This document shows positions 16,177 through 25,733 of a DNA stretch of 39,229 nucleotides, piece after piece. This stretch comes from Mongoliibacter sp. Lineage in GTDB: Bacteria; Bacteroidota; Bacteroidia; Cytophagales; Cyclobacteriaceae. The DNA is taken from positions 1-39,229 of the forward strand of contig NZ_REBN01000125.1 in the NCBI RefSeq assembly GCF_007692705.1, read 5' to 3'. Position 1 is the first letter of the stretch, and every line of letters starts with the position of its first letter. Below the pieces are notes generated by a model. The model worked only from the letters and a program-made list of their open reading frames with translations. It ran no database searches and had not been told where the DNA came from. The translations under genes and the position numbers were made by a program.

Positions 16177-19100
16177 ATGAGAAAAACTTTACTGACAACA
16201 TGTATGCTGTTACTAGCGGTAATCAGCGTATATGCACAATCACGTACCGTTACGGGACGGGTCACATCGGCAGATGAGCCTGAGGGGATCCCGGGCGCAA
16301 ACATACTGGTAAAAGGTACCGGTGTAGGAACAGCAACTGACTTAGATGGTCGGTTTTCTATTGCTGTGAATTCAAATGATGATGTACTTGTATTCTCCTT
16401 TGTGGGATACGACCCACAGGAAATCCGAGTAGGGAATCAGTCTGAGATCAATGTAAGTTTGGTTCCTGACACAGAAACTTTGGGTGAGATAATCGTCGTA
16501 GGTTACGGAGAGCAGGATAGAAGAACTCTGACCAGTTCAATTTCTTCCATAAAGGGGAAGGATGTTGAAAACCTCCCTATCACTTCACCGGATCAATTGC
16601 TGCAGGGCCGAGCTCCTGGTGTAGTTGTAAATTCTGAATCAGGTGAACCAGGTGGTGGGATGAATATCCGTATTCGTGGTACCACTTCAATTACAGGTAA
16701 TTCTGATCCTCTATACGTCATAGATGGAGTGCCAATAATTTCTGACAATATTGCGGCTACTACATTTGGTCAGCCAGTTAATCCATTGGCTGATTTAAAC
16801 CCTGCAGATATTGAGTCAATGGAAATTTTGAAGGATGCGTCTGCTACAGCTATTTATGGGGCAAGGGCAGCGAATGGTGTGGTTTTGATTACTACCAAAA
16901 GAGGGAAAAGTGGAAAGCCGGTAGTGAACATAAGCATGTTTGGCGGGATATCAGAACCATGGAGAAGTCCTAATGATATAAGAGTTGATGGTCCTACCTT
17001 TGAAAGACTTCAAAATGAAGCCAGCAGAAATAACTGGATAGATAGAAATGGATCTTTGGATAATCCCAATTCAGCAGGTCAGGCTTATCAAGCCCCATTC
17101 CCTAACCCAGATGAGGCAATAGATACCAACTGGTTTGATGAGATTTTTCAAACAGGTTCTATCAGAAGTCTCGATGCTTCAGTCGCGGGTGGTGATGATA
17201 GAATAAAGTATTTTGTTTCTGCCAATAATTTTGCCCAGGAAGGCTTGGTTAGGCCAGCATCCTTCGAAAGGAACAGTGGAAGGATGAACCTTGATTTCAT
17301 GGTTACTCCTAGATTAAAAATAGGTACCAGTGCTACTTATTCTGTAAATACCAGAGATAGAGCATTGAATGGAAACGCGATTGAAGGATCTCTTTCAACT
17401 GCTTTCTTTTATCCAAGTAATTTCCCCATCCGGGAAGATGACGGAAGTTATTTCAGACCTTTCTGGGAAAACCCAGTAGCAGTTGCCAATGAAACTGAAT
17501 ATCTAATGAAGACGACCAGATTAATTGGAAGCGTTTTCGCAGATTGGGAGATCACTGATGGATTGGTTTTCAAAAGTACTTGGAGCATAGATAACAATTT
17601 GGTAGAAGAAGACAGGTATTTTAATACATTCCTTGCGGCTGGTGCAGCTTTAAACGGTTCAGCACAGTCATTTGTAACCCGAAGTAACAATTGGATCAAT
17701 GAAAATGTATTGACCTATCAGAAAAACTTTGGCGATCATAATCTCAATATTCTTTTAGGTAATACCCTTCAAGAAAATCAGTTCCTAAGAACCCAAGCAT
17801 TTGGACAGGGTTTTCCTTCCAACTCCTTTAAGAGGATTGAATCTGCAGCGGTAAAAAATTCAAGCAGTACAGGTACTTCTTGGGGAATAGCCTCTTTTTT
17901 CTCTAGGGTTAATTATGGGTATAAGGGTAAATACTTATTTACTGCCAATATGAGGGCTGATGCGTCTTCTAGGTTCGGGATTGACAACAGATGGGGTTAT
18001 TTTCCATCTGTAGCTGGTGCATGGAGAATGATTGATGAAGGTTTTATGGAAAGTGTGAGAGGTACGGTTTCAGATTTAAAATTCCGTGCAAGTTATGGTA
18101 TTACTGGTAATCAAGGTGGTATTCAAGATTTTCAATCATTAGGTCTTTGGGGAGGCATGAGAGGTGGTCTTAACCTTGGCGGAGTAGGCCAACCTGGTGG
18201 TCCTGCTTCCTACGTAGATGCACCTGGAATTGCACCTAATCAATTGGCAAATCCAGATTTGAGGTGGGAAACCACAGCTCAATTTAATATTGGTGTAGAT
18301 GTAGGTTTCTGGAATGATAAGTTGACATTGACTTTTGACTACTATGACAAGCAGACAAAAGATCTATTACTGAATGTACCGGTTCCAAAATCAACAGGTT
18401 TTAGTATTCTGACCCAAAATTTTGGGGAAATGGAAAACAAAGGATTTGAATTGGGAATCAATGCTTCTATAATAGAAAGAGAAAACTTTACATGGACATC
18501 CAGTTTCAACGTTTCCAGAAACAATAACTTGGTCAAGCGTCTTGCTTTCCCATTCTCTACTTTCACAAGAGATTATGTTAGGGTAGAAGAAGGTTATCCA
18601 TTGAATTCCTTCTGGGTTCACGTACAAGAGGGAGTTGATCCTGAGACCGGTGATATCATCTGGGATACCATGGGTGATGAAGAATTTAATCCAAATGTAC
18701 ACCGTCAGATAATGGGAAATGCAATTCCAAGATATGTAGGTGGTTGGACCAATATGGTGAATTACAAAAATTGGGATTTCATGATATTCTTCCAGTTTGC
18801 TGAAGGTCTTAATACCTTGAATTACGGAAGATTCTTCTTCGAACACGGAGGAGAAAGAAATACAGGTTACTCTGCTCAGCAATTGGACAGATGGCAACAG
18901 CCAGGAGATATCACAGATGTTCCTAGAATGGCATCAAGAAATTACAGTGCTGACTTGAGGCCTTCGAGACATGTGGAAGATGGTTCTTTCTTAAGGTTAA
19001 AAAACACAAGTATAGGATACACACTTCCTACTCCAATCACGCAGAGAGTAGGTGTAAGCAGGGCACGTTTTTATGCCGCAGCCCAAAACTTGCTTACATG

Positions 19101-19224
19101 GACCGGTTATTCAGGCTTGGATCCAGAAGTGAGTACAAGTCCATCTAACCTGGTTTCAGGGGTAGATATCGCTGTTATGCCACAACCAAGAACCTACACG
19201 TTGGGAGTAAACTTAACATTCTAA
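16177..19224 (+). CDS. SusC/RagA family TonB-linked outer-membrane transporter
   Basis: The 1015-residue product has a signal peptide (ending YAQS, about residue 21), a carboxypeptidase-D regulatory-like domain (RTVTGRVTSADEPEG to about residue 105), and the SusC plug with LLQGRAPGVVVNS, IRIRGTTS, DPLYVIDGVPI and DASATAIYGARAANGVVLIT. The remainder is a long barrel ending RTYTLGVNLTF. It is paired with SusD four bases downstream, the normal order. SusC-SusD complexes import polymers or oligomers; some (RagAB) take peptides, and the S10 carboxypeptidase and M24 peptidase here suggest peptides rather than glycans. No anti-sigma/ECF regulator or hybrid two-component system is adjacent. The gene opens a unit preceded by 255 bases of very AT-rich DNA in which I could not pick a confident promoter. 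Confidence 0.95.
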   Translation: MRKTLLTTCMLLLAVISVYAQSRTVTGRVTSADEPEGIPGANILVKGTGVGTATDLDGRFSIAVNSNDDVLVFSFVGYDPQEIRVGNQSEINVSLVPDTETLGEIIVVGYGEQDRRTLTSSISSIKGKDVENLPITSPDQLLQGRAPGVVVNSESGEPGGGMNIRIRGTTSITGNSDPLYVIDGVPIISDNIAATTFGQPVNPLADLNPADIESMEILKDASATAIYGARAANGVVLITTKRGKSGKPVVNISMFGGISEPWRSPNDIRVDGPTFERLQNEASRNNWIDRNGSLDNPNSAGQAYQAPFPNPDEAIDTNWFDEIFQTGSIRSLDASVAGGDDRIKYFVSANNFAQEGLVRPASFERNSGRMNLDFMVTPRLKIGTSATYSVNTRDRALNGNAIEGSLSTAFFYPSNFPIREDDGSYFRPFWENPVAVANETEYLMKTTRLIGSVFADWEITDGLVFKSTWSIDNNLVEEDRYFNTFLAAGAALNGSAQSFVTRSNNWINENVLTYQKNFGDHNLNILLGNTLQENQFLRTQAFGQGFPSNSFKRIESAAVKNSSSTGTSWGIASFFSRVNYGYKGKYLFTANMRADASSRFGIDNRWGYFPSVAGAWRMIDEGFMESVRGTVSDLKFRASYGITGNQGGIQDFQSLGLWGGMRGGLNLGGVGQPGGPASYVDAPGIAPNQLANPDLRWETTAQFNIGVDVGFWNDKLTLTFDYYDKQTKDLLLNVPVPKSTGFSILTQNFGEMENKGFELGINASIIERENFTWTSSFNVSRNNNLVKRLAFPFSTFTRDYVRVEEGYPLNSFWVHVQEGVDPETGDIIWDTMGDEEFNPNVHRQIMGNAIPRYVGGWTNMVNYKNWDFMIFFQFAEGLNTLNYGRFFFEHGGERNTGYSAQQLDRWQQPGDITDVPRMASRNYSADLRPSRHVEDGSFLRLKNTSIGYTLPTPITQRVGVSRARFYAAAQNLLTWTGYSGLDPEVSTSPSNLVSGVDIAVMPQPRTYTLGVNLTF

Positions 19225-19228
19225 AGCC

Positions 19229-20650
19229 ATGATAATGAAAAAGTATATATATAAAGGAATGGCTGCAGGATTTATAGTCCTGTCAGGCCTAGGAATAAGT
19301 TGTAATGTATTGGACCAGGATCCCCAGTTTCAGATTGCTACCGATGAAGCATTTTCAAATGTAGTGAATGCTGAAGCGGCCTTGAACGGTCTATACAATG
19401 AAGCCCAATTGGTTTACAATTGGAGGGTTCAAACCCTTGGAGAGCTTGCCTCTGATTTGGTGCAATCAATTGATACATGGGATAGTTTCAATGTAATTGA
19501 TGAGTTTAGACAAACCCCCGATAATACCGAGGTCGATGATCTTTACACTCAGATTTACAGAACGATTGACCTTGCCAACAATATCATTGCCTTCGGTCCC
19601 AATGTTCCAGATTTAAGTCAGGAAAGGATCAACGATATGTTGGGTCAGGCTTACACTTTCCGAGGTATGATGTATTTTGAATTGGTGAAATACTTTGGCG
19701 GAATTCCCGGAAAGTATGGCGAATTAGGAGTCATCCTAGAAACGGAGCCATCTATTGGAATAAGTGATGATTCATTTCAGGAAAGAGCCAGTCTTCAAGA
19801 TACCTGGAATCAAGTCAGGTCTGATCTTGAAATGGGTGAAAGCATGCTTACAGAATCCCGTGCAAGTAATTTCTTATCTAGGTCCAGGTTAGTTAAATCT
19901 GCCGCTACGGCAATGTTGGCCAGGTATCATCTATATCTTGATAATTGGGCAGATGCTGAATCAAAAGCTAATGAGGTAATCACTCAAGGATCTTTTGAAT
20001 TGGTAGAACCATTTGCAGCGATTTTTAGAACAGATTTCTCTGCAGAATCTATTTTCGAAATGCATTATAATGTGATTGATTTCAGTGGTTTTAGACAATG
20101 GTATTATCCTGCTAGTTTAAATGGTAGAGGTGGTTTGAGCTTCCATGTTCCATTTGAACAAGAGCTTCTCGCCAGACAAGGTGAGGATGAAAGAAGTGAT
20201 TTGATTGCATTTAACAGTGCTTTTGGCGGAGTATATTATTCAACCAAATTTGATGAATTACAAAATGCATCCAACGTACCTGTTTTGAGGATTGCAGAAA
20301 TGTACCTAATCCGTGCTGAAGCTAGAGCCATGCAAGGAAACATTGCAGGTGGTCTTACCGATTTAAATGCTGTAAGAAACAGGGCTGGCTTAGGCAATGC
20401 CTCAGCTAGTAACGGTGATGAGTTGTTAGATTTGATTTTGGAAGAAAGAAAGTTTGAGTTTGCAATTGAAGGACATAGGTTCTTTGACATGACCAGAACT
20501 GATAGGGCTATTGATGTATTTACCGATATTCCTAGAACTACAGGTTCTACTACCTATTCGATAGGTGATAGGGGCAGGTATGTTTTCCCAATTCCAAATT
20601 CGGAGATATTTACGAATCCTAATATGGTTCAAAACCCTGCTTATCGTTAA
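19229..20650 (+). CDS. SusD/RagB family surface lipoprotein
   Basis: The 473-residue product has a lipoprotein signal (LGISC, Cys25 counting from ATG 19229; a second start at 19235 gives MKKYIYKG and is equally plausible). SusD hallmarks are present: an N-terminal helical start around VLDQDPQFQIATDEAF, TPR-like helices (LGQAYTFRGMMYFELVKYFGG) and the C-terminal SusD segment VLRIAEMYLIRAEARA with LNAVRNRAGL, LDLILEERKFEFAIEGHRFFDM and YVFPIPNSEI. It forms the ligand-capping lid of the SusC transporter. It lies four bases after susC, and its TAA overlaps the ATG of the S10 peptidase gene by one base, so the three genes are one operon. Confidence 0.95.
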   Translation: MIMKKYIYKGMAAGFIVLSGLGISCNVLDQDPQFQIATDEAFSNVVNAEAALNGLYNEAQLVYNWRVQTLGELASDLVQSIDTWDSFNVIDEFRQTPDNTEVDDLYTQIYRTIDLANNIIAFGPNVPDLSQERINDMLGQAYTFRGMMYFELVKYFGGIPGKYGELGVILETEPSIGISDDSFQERASLQDTWNQVRSDLEMGESMLTESRASNFLSRSRLVKSAATAMLARYHLYLDNWADAESKANEVITQGSFELVEPFAAIFRTDFSAESIFEMHYNVIDFSGFRQWYYPASLNGRGGLSFHVPFEQELLARQGEDERSDLIAFNSAFGGVYYSTKFDELQNASNVPVLRIAEMYLIRAEARAMQGNIAGGLTDLNAVRNRAGLGNASASNGDELLDLILEERKFEFAIEGHRFFDMTRTDRAIDVFTDIPRTTGSTTYSIGDRGRYVFPIPNSEIFTNPNMVQNPAYR

Positions 20651-22185
20651 TGAAAACACAATTTAATTTTACTAAAAAAATGCTGATGGCCTGCCTCCTC
20701 TATTTGGGGAGTGCAGGCTCTCTGCTCATGGCTCAGGGAATTTCCGCAGCTGCCACTCCCAATCAATTGATCATGCAGGAGTTGGAGGTTGCCGAGAAAG
20801 ATCACAGTATTCAGGCAGGAGGCAAAAACCTCAATTATAAGACTACTGCGGGATTTATGCATATGTCCAATGAGGAAGGAAAAGAAAAGGCTAAGTTTTA
20901 TTTTACAGCATATACTTTAAAAAGTGTAAGTAATCCAAAAGACAGACCTATCACCTTTGTATTTAATGGTGGTCCCGGTTCTTCCTCAGTTTGGCTTCAT
21001 ATGGGAGGTTTAGGCCCAAGAATGATAGAAATGACAGAAGATGGAGAAGCTTTGCCTCCCCCATATAATGTCATAGACAATCCCAATACCTGGTTGGATA
21101 AAACCGATTTGGTATTTATCGACCCAATTGAGACAGGCTACAGCAGACCTGCAGAAGGAGAGGATAAGAAACAGTTCCTTGGATATGTTGAGGACATTGC
21201 TTCTGTGGGTGATTTTATCCGTGCTTATGTTTCTGAATTTCAAAGATGGAATTCTCCAAAATTCCTTTCGGGTGAAAGTTATGGTACGACCCGTGCAGCA
21301 GGTCTCTCTGGATACCTGCAAGACAGGTATGGAATGTATTTGAATGGAATCATCATGATCAGTGCGGTAACTAATTTTGCAACCCTGAATTTTGCAAAAG
21401 GTCATGACCTTCCTTATATCATGTATTTGCCCACTTACGCCGCAATAGCAGCATATCATAAGACTTTGCCTTCTGAGATCAGTGATGTGGATGGATTTAT
21501 AGAGGAAGTCCGTCAGTATGCCAAAGGTGAATATGCAAGCATGCTGATGAAAGGTGATCAGCTAACTGACGCTGATAAGCAGCAATTGGCAAATAAATTA
21601 CATGAATATACCGGCCTTTCGAAAGCGTATCTGGATCAGACGCATTACAGAATCAATATCGGTAGGTTTGTCAAAGAATTGCTCAGAGACAGGAAACAGA
21701 CTGTTGGAAGACTGGATGGTAGGATTTTGGGACTTGACTACGATCATGCTGGTGAAGGTTTTGAATTTGACCCAAGTTACAGCAAGGCAATCTATGGGCC
21801 TTACAGTATGGCTATCAATGATTACCTAAGGAGGGAACTCGGTTTTGAATCCAATCTTGCTTATGAAATCCTTACAGGCAGAGTGAGACCATGGAATTAC
21901 AATAATGTTCAAAATCAATACTTGAATAACTCAGAAACCTTGAGAAATGCGATCCATAAAAACCCATACCTTAAAGTGATGTTTATCAATGGGTATTATG
22001 ATCTGGCAACGCCTTTCTTTGCTACAGAATATACTGTAGATCACATGATGGTGGCCCCTGAGCTCAAAGACAATATCAGCATGAAATATTACCAATCCGG
22101 ACACATGGTATATATCCATAAGCCGTCTTTGGATAAAATGACTGTTGATGTAAGAGAGTTTTATGATGAGACTTTGAAAAAGTAA
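20650..22185 (+). CDS. Secreted S10 family serine carboxypeptidase
   Basis: The 511-residue product has a Sec signal (about residues 1-29, ending SLLMAQG). Serine-carboxypeptidase signatures are clear: the oxyanion-hole segment FNGGPGSSSVWLHMGGLGP, the nucleophile motif SGESYGTTRA (Ser210), Asp451 in NGYYDLATPF and His485 in SGHMVYIH, giving the Ser-Asp-His triad of the family. It should trim C-terminal residues from peptides in the periplasm or at the surface. Translational coupling to SusD (TAATG overlap) is the strongest hint that the SusCD pair imports peptides. A 16-base-pair terminator closes the unit. Several bacterial S10 proteins are of unknown specificity, so the substrate stays open. 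Confidence 0.93.
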   Translation: MKTQFNFTKKMLMACLLYLGSAGSLLMAQGISAAATPNQLIMQELEVAEKDHSIQAGGKNLNYKTTAGFMHMSNEEGKEKAKFYFTAYTLKSVSNPKDRPITFVFNGGPGSSSVWLHMGGLGPRMIEMTEDGEALPPPYNVIDNPNTWLDKTDLVFIDPIETGYSRPAEGEDKKQFLGYVEDIASVGDFIRAYVSEFQRWNSPKFLSGESYGTTRAAGLSGYLQDRYGMYLNGIIMISAVTNFATLNFAKGHDLPYIMYLPTYAAIAAYHKTLPSEISDVDGFIEEVRQYAKGEYASMLMKGDQLTDADKQQLANKLHEYTGLSKAYLDQTHYRINIGRFVKELLRDRKQTVGRLDGRILGLDYDHAGEGFEFDPSYSKAIYGPYSMAINDYLRRELGFESNLAYEILTGRVRPWNYNNVQNQYLNNSETLRNAIHKNPYLKVMFINGYYDLATPFFATEYTVDHMMVAPELKDNISMKYYQSGHMVYIHKPSLDKMTVDVREFYDETLKK

Positions 22186-22218
22186 TATTCGTCTAGCTCT
22201 TATGTTTCAGTATTTCAA

Positions 22219-22259
22219 AAACAATAAAAGCCACTCATATTGGGTGGCTTTTATTGTTT
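22219..22259. terminator. Strong bidirectional terminator
   Basis: A 16-base-pair stem (22219-22234 with 22244-22259, central part AAAGCCAC/GTGGCTTT) around a nine-base loop, A-rich before and T-rich after. It lies between the convergent S10 peptidase and pirin genes and can serve both. Confidence 0.93.
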
Positions 22260-22272
22260 CATATAATTGCAA

Positions 22273-23154
22273 TCAACCTTTTTTAAATTCCGGGTAAGGC
22301 ACAAAATCTGTTTCTCCTGGTACTTTTGGAAATTCTTGGTTCTTCCACATTTCCCGGGCTTCTTTAAGCCTTTCCTTACTGGAGGAAACTAAATTCCAAT
22401 CTATGTATCTTTCTTCAGGAAATGGCTCGCCTCCAAAAATATAGACTGTAGAATGGGCCTCTATTTCAAATTCACACAAACTACTATCTGTTGCTATGAG
22501 AATTTGCCTGGAACCATAGGTATGGCCGTCACTATTGACAGAACCTTCAAGGATATATAAACCACTTTCACCAAAGAGCTCTTCCCCAATATTGATTTTT
22601 TGGACAGTCTTGCTTTTGATTTCTATCATAAATAGCTTGCTGTGTACAGGAACAGGAGATTTTAAACCAAAAACTTCACCCGCAATTACTTTGACTGTAG
22701 CAGACCCCAACTTCAAGGAAGGGATTTGATCTGCTTCCACATGGGTGAATGTCGGCTCGGACTCTTCTAATTCTTTGGGAAGTGCCACCCAAATCTGCAA
22801 TCCATGCAAAGATTTATCAGTTTCTCTAAGGTACTCTGGTGTCCTTTCTGAATGCACCACTCCCTTTCCCGAAGTCATCCAATTTACCGCTCCAGGTTTG
22901 ATCTCCACTTCACTACCTATGCTATCTCTGTGTATGATAGATCCTTCAAAAAGGTAAGTCAATGTAGAAAGTCCAATATGAGGATGCGGTGGCACATCAA
23001 GGTTTTGGTAATCTTTTAATTTCGCTGGACCCATATGGTCAATAAATACGAATGGACCGACTGCTCTTTTTTGCCTAAAAGGAAGGAGCCGCCCAACCAT
23101 AAAGTTTCCTATGTTGGCGGCTCTTTCTTCAATTATGAGTGAAATATTGGACAT
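22273..23154 (-). CDS. Pirin family protein
   Basis: The 293-residue protein is a two-domain cupin of the pirin family. Metal-site residues of pirins are present: PPHPHIG (two His) in the first cupin and VVHSERT (His and Glu) about 45 residues later, with the companion segment GAVNWMTSGKGVVHSE. Bacterial pirins act as redox-sensing regulators or as quercetinase-like enzymes; the role cannot be told from sequence. It is the last of three minus-strand genes (Crp/Fnr regulator, pirin, pirin), with 19 bases between the two pirins. The 3' end abuts a strong terminator. Confidence 0.9.
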   Translation of the reverse strand: MSNISLIIEERAANIGNFMVGRLLPFRQKRAVGPFVFIDHMGPAKLKDYQNLDVPPHPHIGLSTLTYLFEGSIIHRDSIGSEVEIKPGAVNWMTSGKGVVHSERTPEYLRETDKSLHGLQIWVALPKELEESEPTFTHVEADQIPSLKLGSATVKVIAGEVFGLKSPVPVHSKLFMIEIKSKTVQKINIGEELFGESGLYILEGSVNSDGHTYGSRQILIATDSSLCEFEIEAHSTVYIFGGEPFPEERYIDWNLVSSSKERLKEAREMWKNQEFPKVPGETDFVPYPEFKKG

Positions 23155-23173
23155 TTTTATTGTTTTAGAATCT

Positions 23174-24052
23174 TTACTCTTCTAAATATCCGAATTTTCC
23201 ATTATTAAAATCGTCTATTGCCTGAACGATTTCCTGATGGCTGTTCATTACAAATGGACCATGCGCCACAATGGGTTCATTCAGTGGTTCACCACTCAGT
23301 ACCAATACCACAGCTTCTTCTGTTGCTTCAACCTTGAAATCTGTCCCATTATTTTCTAATAGTACAAAATGATCTGTAGGAACAATTTCTTCTCCATTGA
23401 CCTTGATTTCTCCTTCAATTACTAAAATCCCGGTATTGAAATTCTCTGGAAAATAGAAATCAGCACTTCTTCCTGCCTTTAGTTTGGCATTCATCAAATG
23501 TACAGGAGAAAAGGTGCTTGCACTTCCCTTCATACCTAGGTATTCACCTGCAATAACTTCTACAATGCCCGCATTGTCCGGCAATTGAAATTTATTGATT
23601 TTGTCATTGGCAAGTCCTTGGTACTTTGGAGGCGACATCTTGTCTTTGGCAGGGAGGTTTACCCAAAGTTGCACCATCTGAAAGTCTCCACCGTTTTGGC
23701 TGAAATTTTTCTCATGATATTCTTTGTGCAAAACTCCTGAAGCTGCAGTCATCCATTGTACATCACCTTCACTTATTATTCCACCGCCACCGCTACTATC
23801 ATGGTGGGCAACTTTACCTTTGTAAGCAATAGTTACTGTTTCAAAACCCCTGTGGGGATGAACGCTTACACCCCTTGGGGTATCAGTAGGAGGGAAGTAG
23901 AATTTAGAGTTGTAATCCAGCATGATAAATGGGTCCATTCTTTTCATATCCATGCGATAACCGCTTGGAATAAAATTATGTACCCTAAATCCATCACCTA
24001 CAAAATGAGGTGGTCTGGGTGCTGCTACCAGTTCAATTTTTCTAGTTTTCAT
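23174..24052 (-). CDS. Pirin family protein (second copy)
   Basis: The 292-residue protein carries a canonical pirin core: VHPHRGFETVTIAYKGKVAH, the GDVQWMTAASGVLHKEYHE segment with the His and Glu metal ligands, and a C-terminal cupin ending VLVLSGEPLNEPIVAHGPFVMN. It is closer to the classical pirin/quercetinase pattern than its neighbour (HPHRGFE against HPHIGLS), so the two copies are diverged paralogues and not a recent duplication. It probably shares a transcript with the downstream pirin 19 bases away. The regulator gene lies 78 bases upstream on the same strand, so it may control this pair. Confidence 0.92.
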   Translation of the reverse strand: MKTRKIELVAAPRPPHFVGDGFRVHNFIPSGYRMDMKRMDPFIMLDYNSKFYFPPTDTPRGVSVHPHRGFETVTIAYKGKVAHHDSSGGGGIISEGDVQWMTAASGVLHKEYHEKNFSQNGGDFQMVQLWVNLPAKDKMSPPKYQGLANDKINKFQLPDNAGIVEVIAGEYLGMKGSASTFSPVHLMNAKLKAGRSADFYFPENFNTGILVIEGEIKVNGEEIVPTDHFVLLENNGTDFKVEATEEAVVLVLSGEPLNEPIVAHGPFVMNSHQEIVQAIDDFNNGKFGYLEE

Positions 24053-24130
24053 ATATCATTCCTTTCTTTTGATACAAAACTAGGACTAAGGAAAATCATC
24101 TGCATTGATGTATGATAAGATCGGTATAGT

Positions 24131-24742
24131 CTAAGGATTGCGCTTGTGTAACGCTTTCCTGACGCGACTGAGGCTTTCGGGAGTTATGCCCAAGTAACTT
24201 GCAATCATCCATTGGGGAACTCTCCCGAAGAGATCAGGGTATTGATTGATAAAATCCAGGTATCTTTTTTCTGCGTCTGCACCTATGAGTAAGTTGATTC
24301 GGTTTTGAAGCTGTCTAACATGGTTCTGAAGCAAGTACTCATTATAGTTCCTGAATTCAGGACTGATGGAAGAAGCCTTTTCAGTAAAGGATCTATCAAA
24401 CATAATGACCATACTGTCCTCAATTGCATCAATAAAGTAATTTGAAGGCTGGCTAAAATAGATACTACCCCTGTCTGATACAAACCAATTTTCAGGTGCA
24501 AACTGCAAAAGATGTTCTTTGCCGTTCTTATCAATGGAGTACATTCTCAGAAGTCCCGACAACACAAAAAAGGCATGCTCACAGACATCTCCTTTTGAAA
24601 GCAGAAATTCCTGTTTTTGGATGGATTTAAAGGAAATCATCTCCAATAAAGGTGGAAGATGTTCCTGCTTTACCAAGACTTTATCCTGCAGATACTTTTC
24701 AAAACTTGATATAGCAGTGTTTTTAAAATCAGGATGATCCAT
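24131..24742 (-). CDS. Crp/Fnr family transcriptional regulator
   Basis: The 203-residue protein has an N-terminal cyclic-nucleotide-binding-like beta roll (LSKGDVCEHAFFVLSGLLRMYSIDKNGKEHLLQF), a dimerisation helix and a C-terminal winged helix with the recognition region VPQWMIASYLGITPESLSRVRKAL. The effector is unknown: many Bacteroidota members of this group bind no cAMP, and there are no cysteines that would hold an iron-sulfur cluster as in Fnr. It is upstream of two pirin genes on the same strand and may regulate them or an opposite gene. The ATG at 24742 fits the domain length. Confidence 0.9.
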   Translation of the reverse strand: MDHPDFKNTAISSFEKYLQDKVLVKQEHLPPLLEMISFKSIQKQEFLLSKGDVCEHAFFVLSGLLRMYSIDKNGKEHLLQFAPENWFVSDRGSIYFSQPSNYFIDAIEDSMVIMFDRSFTEKASSISPEFRNYNEYLLQNHVRQLQNRINLLIGADAEKRYLDFINQYPDLFGRVPQWMIASYLGITPESLSRVRKALHKRNP

Positions 24743-25099
24743 TTTGGAAATTCACCAATTTATTTCTGTTTTGCAATAGTATGACGTAAGATTAACCGTA
24801 GAGAATAAGGAGCCCAACTTTTTAACTCAACTTTGTAATTCGGTTTGAAATTTAATTTTTCTCTTATTAAGACTAATGATACATCTATAATCAGAGACTT
24901 TGAAAGGGTGAAGGTATTTTTATTATTTAAATATATGTAGTCTGATTTTAACCAAGACTAAATTGGTAATAAATAATCAAAACATGTTAAATAATTATTA
25001 AAATCATGATTAAATCAACTAAATATAAAAAAACATATAAAAAATTAAATCATTATTATTTTATCATCGTTAGTAGATCTGAACCAACAAATTTTAATT
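24743..25099. other. Divergent AT-rich promoter region (regulator / fasciclin lipoprotein)
   Basis: No gene-like frame is visible in this 357-base stretch. It must hold promoters for the Crp-type regulator (minus) and the fasciclin lipoprotein (plus). The part from about 24960 to 25070 is extremely AT-rich. I found no clear Crp-type TTGA...TCAA palindrome and no repeat shared with the other intergenic regions. Confidence 0.5.
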
Positions 25100-25651
25100 A
25101 TGAAAAAGTTACATTATTTAATGCTAGCCTCATTTGTTTGCACAGCACTATTGCTATCTTCCTGCGATAATGAGGATGAACAACCACCACAATCGGAGGA
25201 GCCTAGTCCAAATTTGGTGGAAGCTGCCAACGAAGCCAACTTGACCATTTTACTTGACGCTGTCAATGAAGTTCCCGGATTGTCAACTACTCTTTTGGAG
25301 TCTGAATCCATCACAGTGTTTGCTCCAAACAATGCTGCTTTTCAAGATGCACTTGAAGCCAATGGAGCGGAAGATCTCGATGAATTGGTTGAGGAGTTAG
25401 GAGGAATTAATAACCTGGAAACCGTTTTAGGTTTTCATGTAGTTCCTGCCATAGCTTTCGCTGATGACTTGGAAGAAGGCGAGAACACCTTTACAACTTT
25501 GGCTGGCCAAGAACTGGTAGTATTTAAAGCTGGTCAAACTGTTACAGTTACAGATGCAAATGGATCTACTGTAAGTGTAATCAATGCAGATGTAGAAATT
25601 GAAAATGGTGTTGTCCATGTGATTGATGGCGTCTTGATGCCCGAGCTTTAA
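25100..25651 (+). CDS. Single fasciclin (FAS1) domain lipoprotein
   Basis: The 183-residue product has a lipoprotein signal (LLLSSC, Cys22), a short Asp/Glu/Pro-rich linker and one FAS1 domain (about residues 42-182). FAS1 boxes are present: TVFAPNNAAF (H1), VLGFHVVPAIAFADDL, and the C-terminal NADVEIENGVVHVIDGVLMP (H2). FAS1 lipoproteins are surface adhesion or matrix proteins in Bacteroidota. It is a monocistronic gene with a perfect terminator starting 24 bases after the stop. Confidence 0.93.
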   Translation: MKKLHYLMLASFVCTALLLSSCDNEDEQPPQSEEPSPNLVEAANEANLTILLDAVNEVPGLSTTLLESESITVFAPNNAAFQDALEANGAEDLDELVEELGGINNLETVLGFHVVPAIAFADDLEEGENTFTTLAGQELVVFKAGQTVTVTDANGSTVSVINADVEIENGVVHVIDGVLMPEL

Positions 25652-25674
25652 AAAAATCATTTCATTTTTGTAAT

Positions 25675-25704
25675 AAAAAAGCTGTCAATTTTGACAGCTT
25701 TTTT
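25675..25704 (+). terminator. Rho-independent terminator after the fasciclin gene
   Basis: AAAAAAGCTGTCAA (25675-25688) pairs perfectly with TTGACAGCTTTTTT (25691-25704) around a TT loop, followed by a T-rich run. It starts 24 bases after the lipoprotein stop codon. The convergent YdeI-type gene ends about 30 bases further on and could share it. Confidence 0.92.
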
Positions 25705-25733
25705 CTTTTAATAGATTTACTATACCCATCTTT

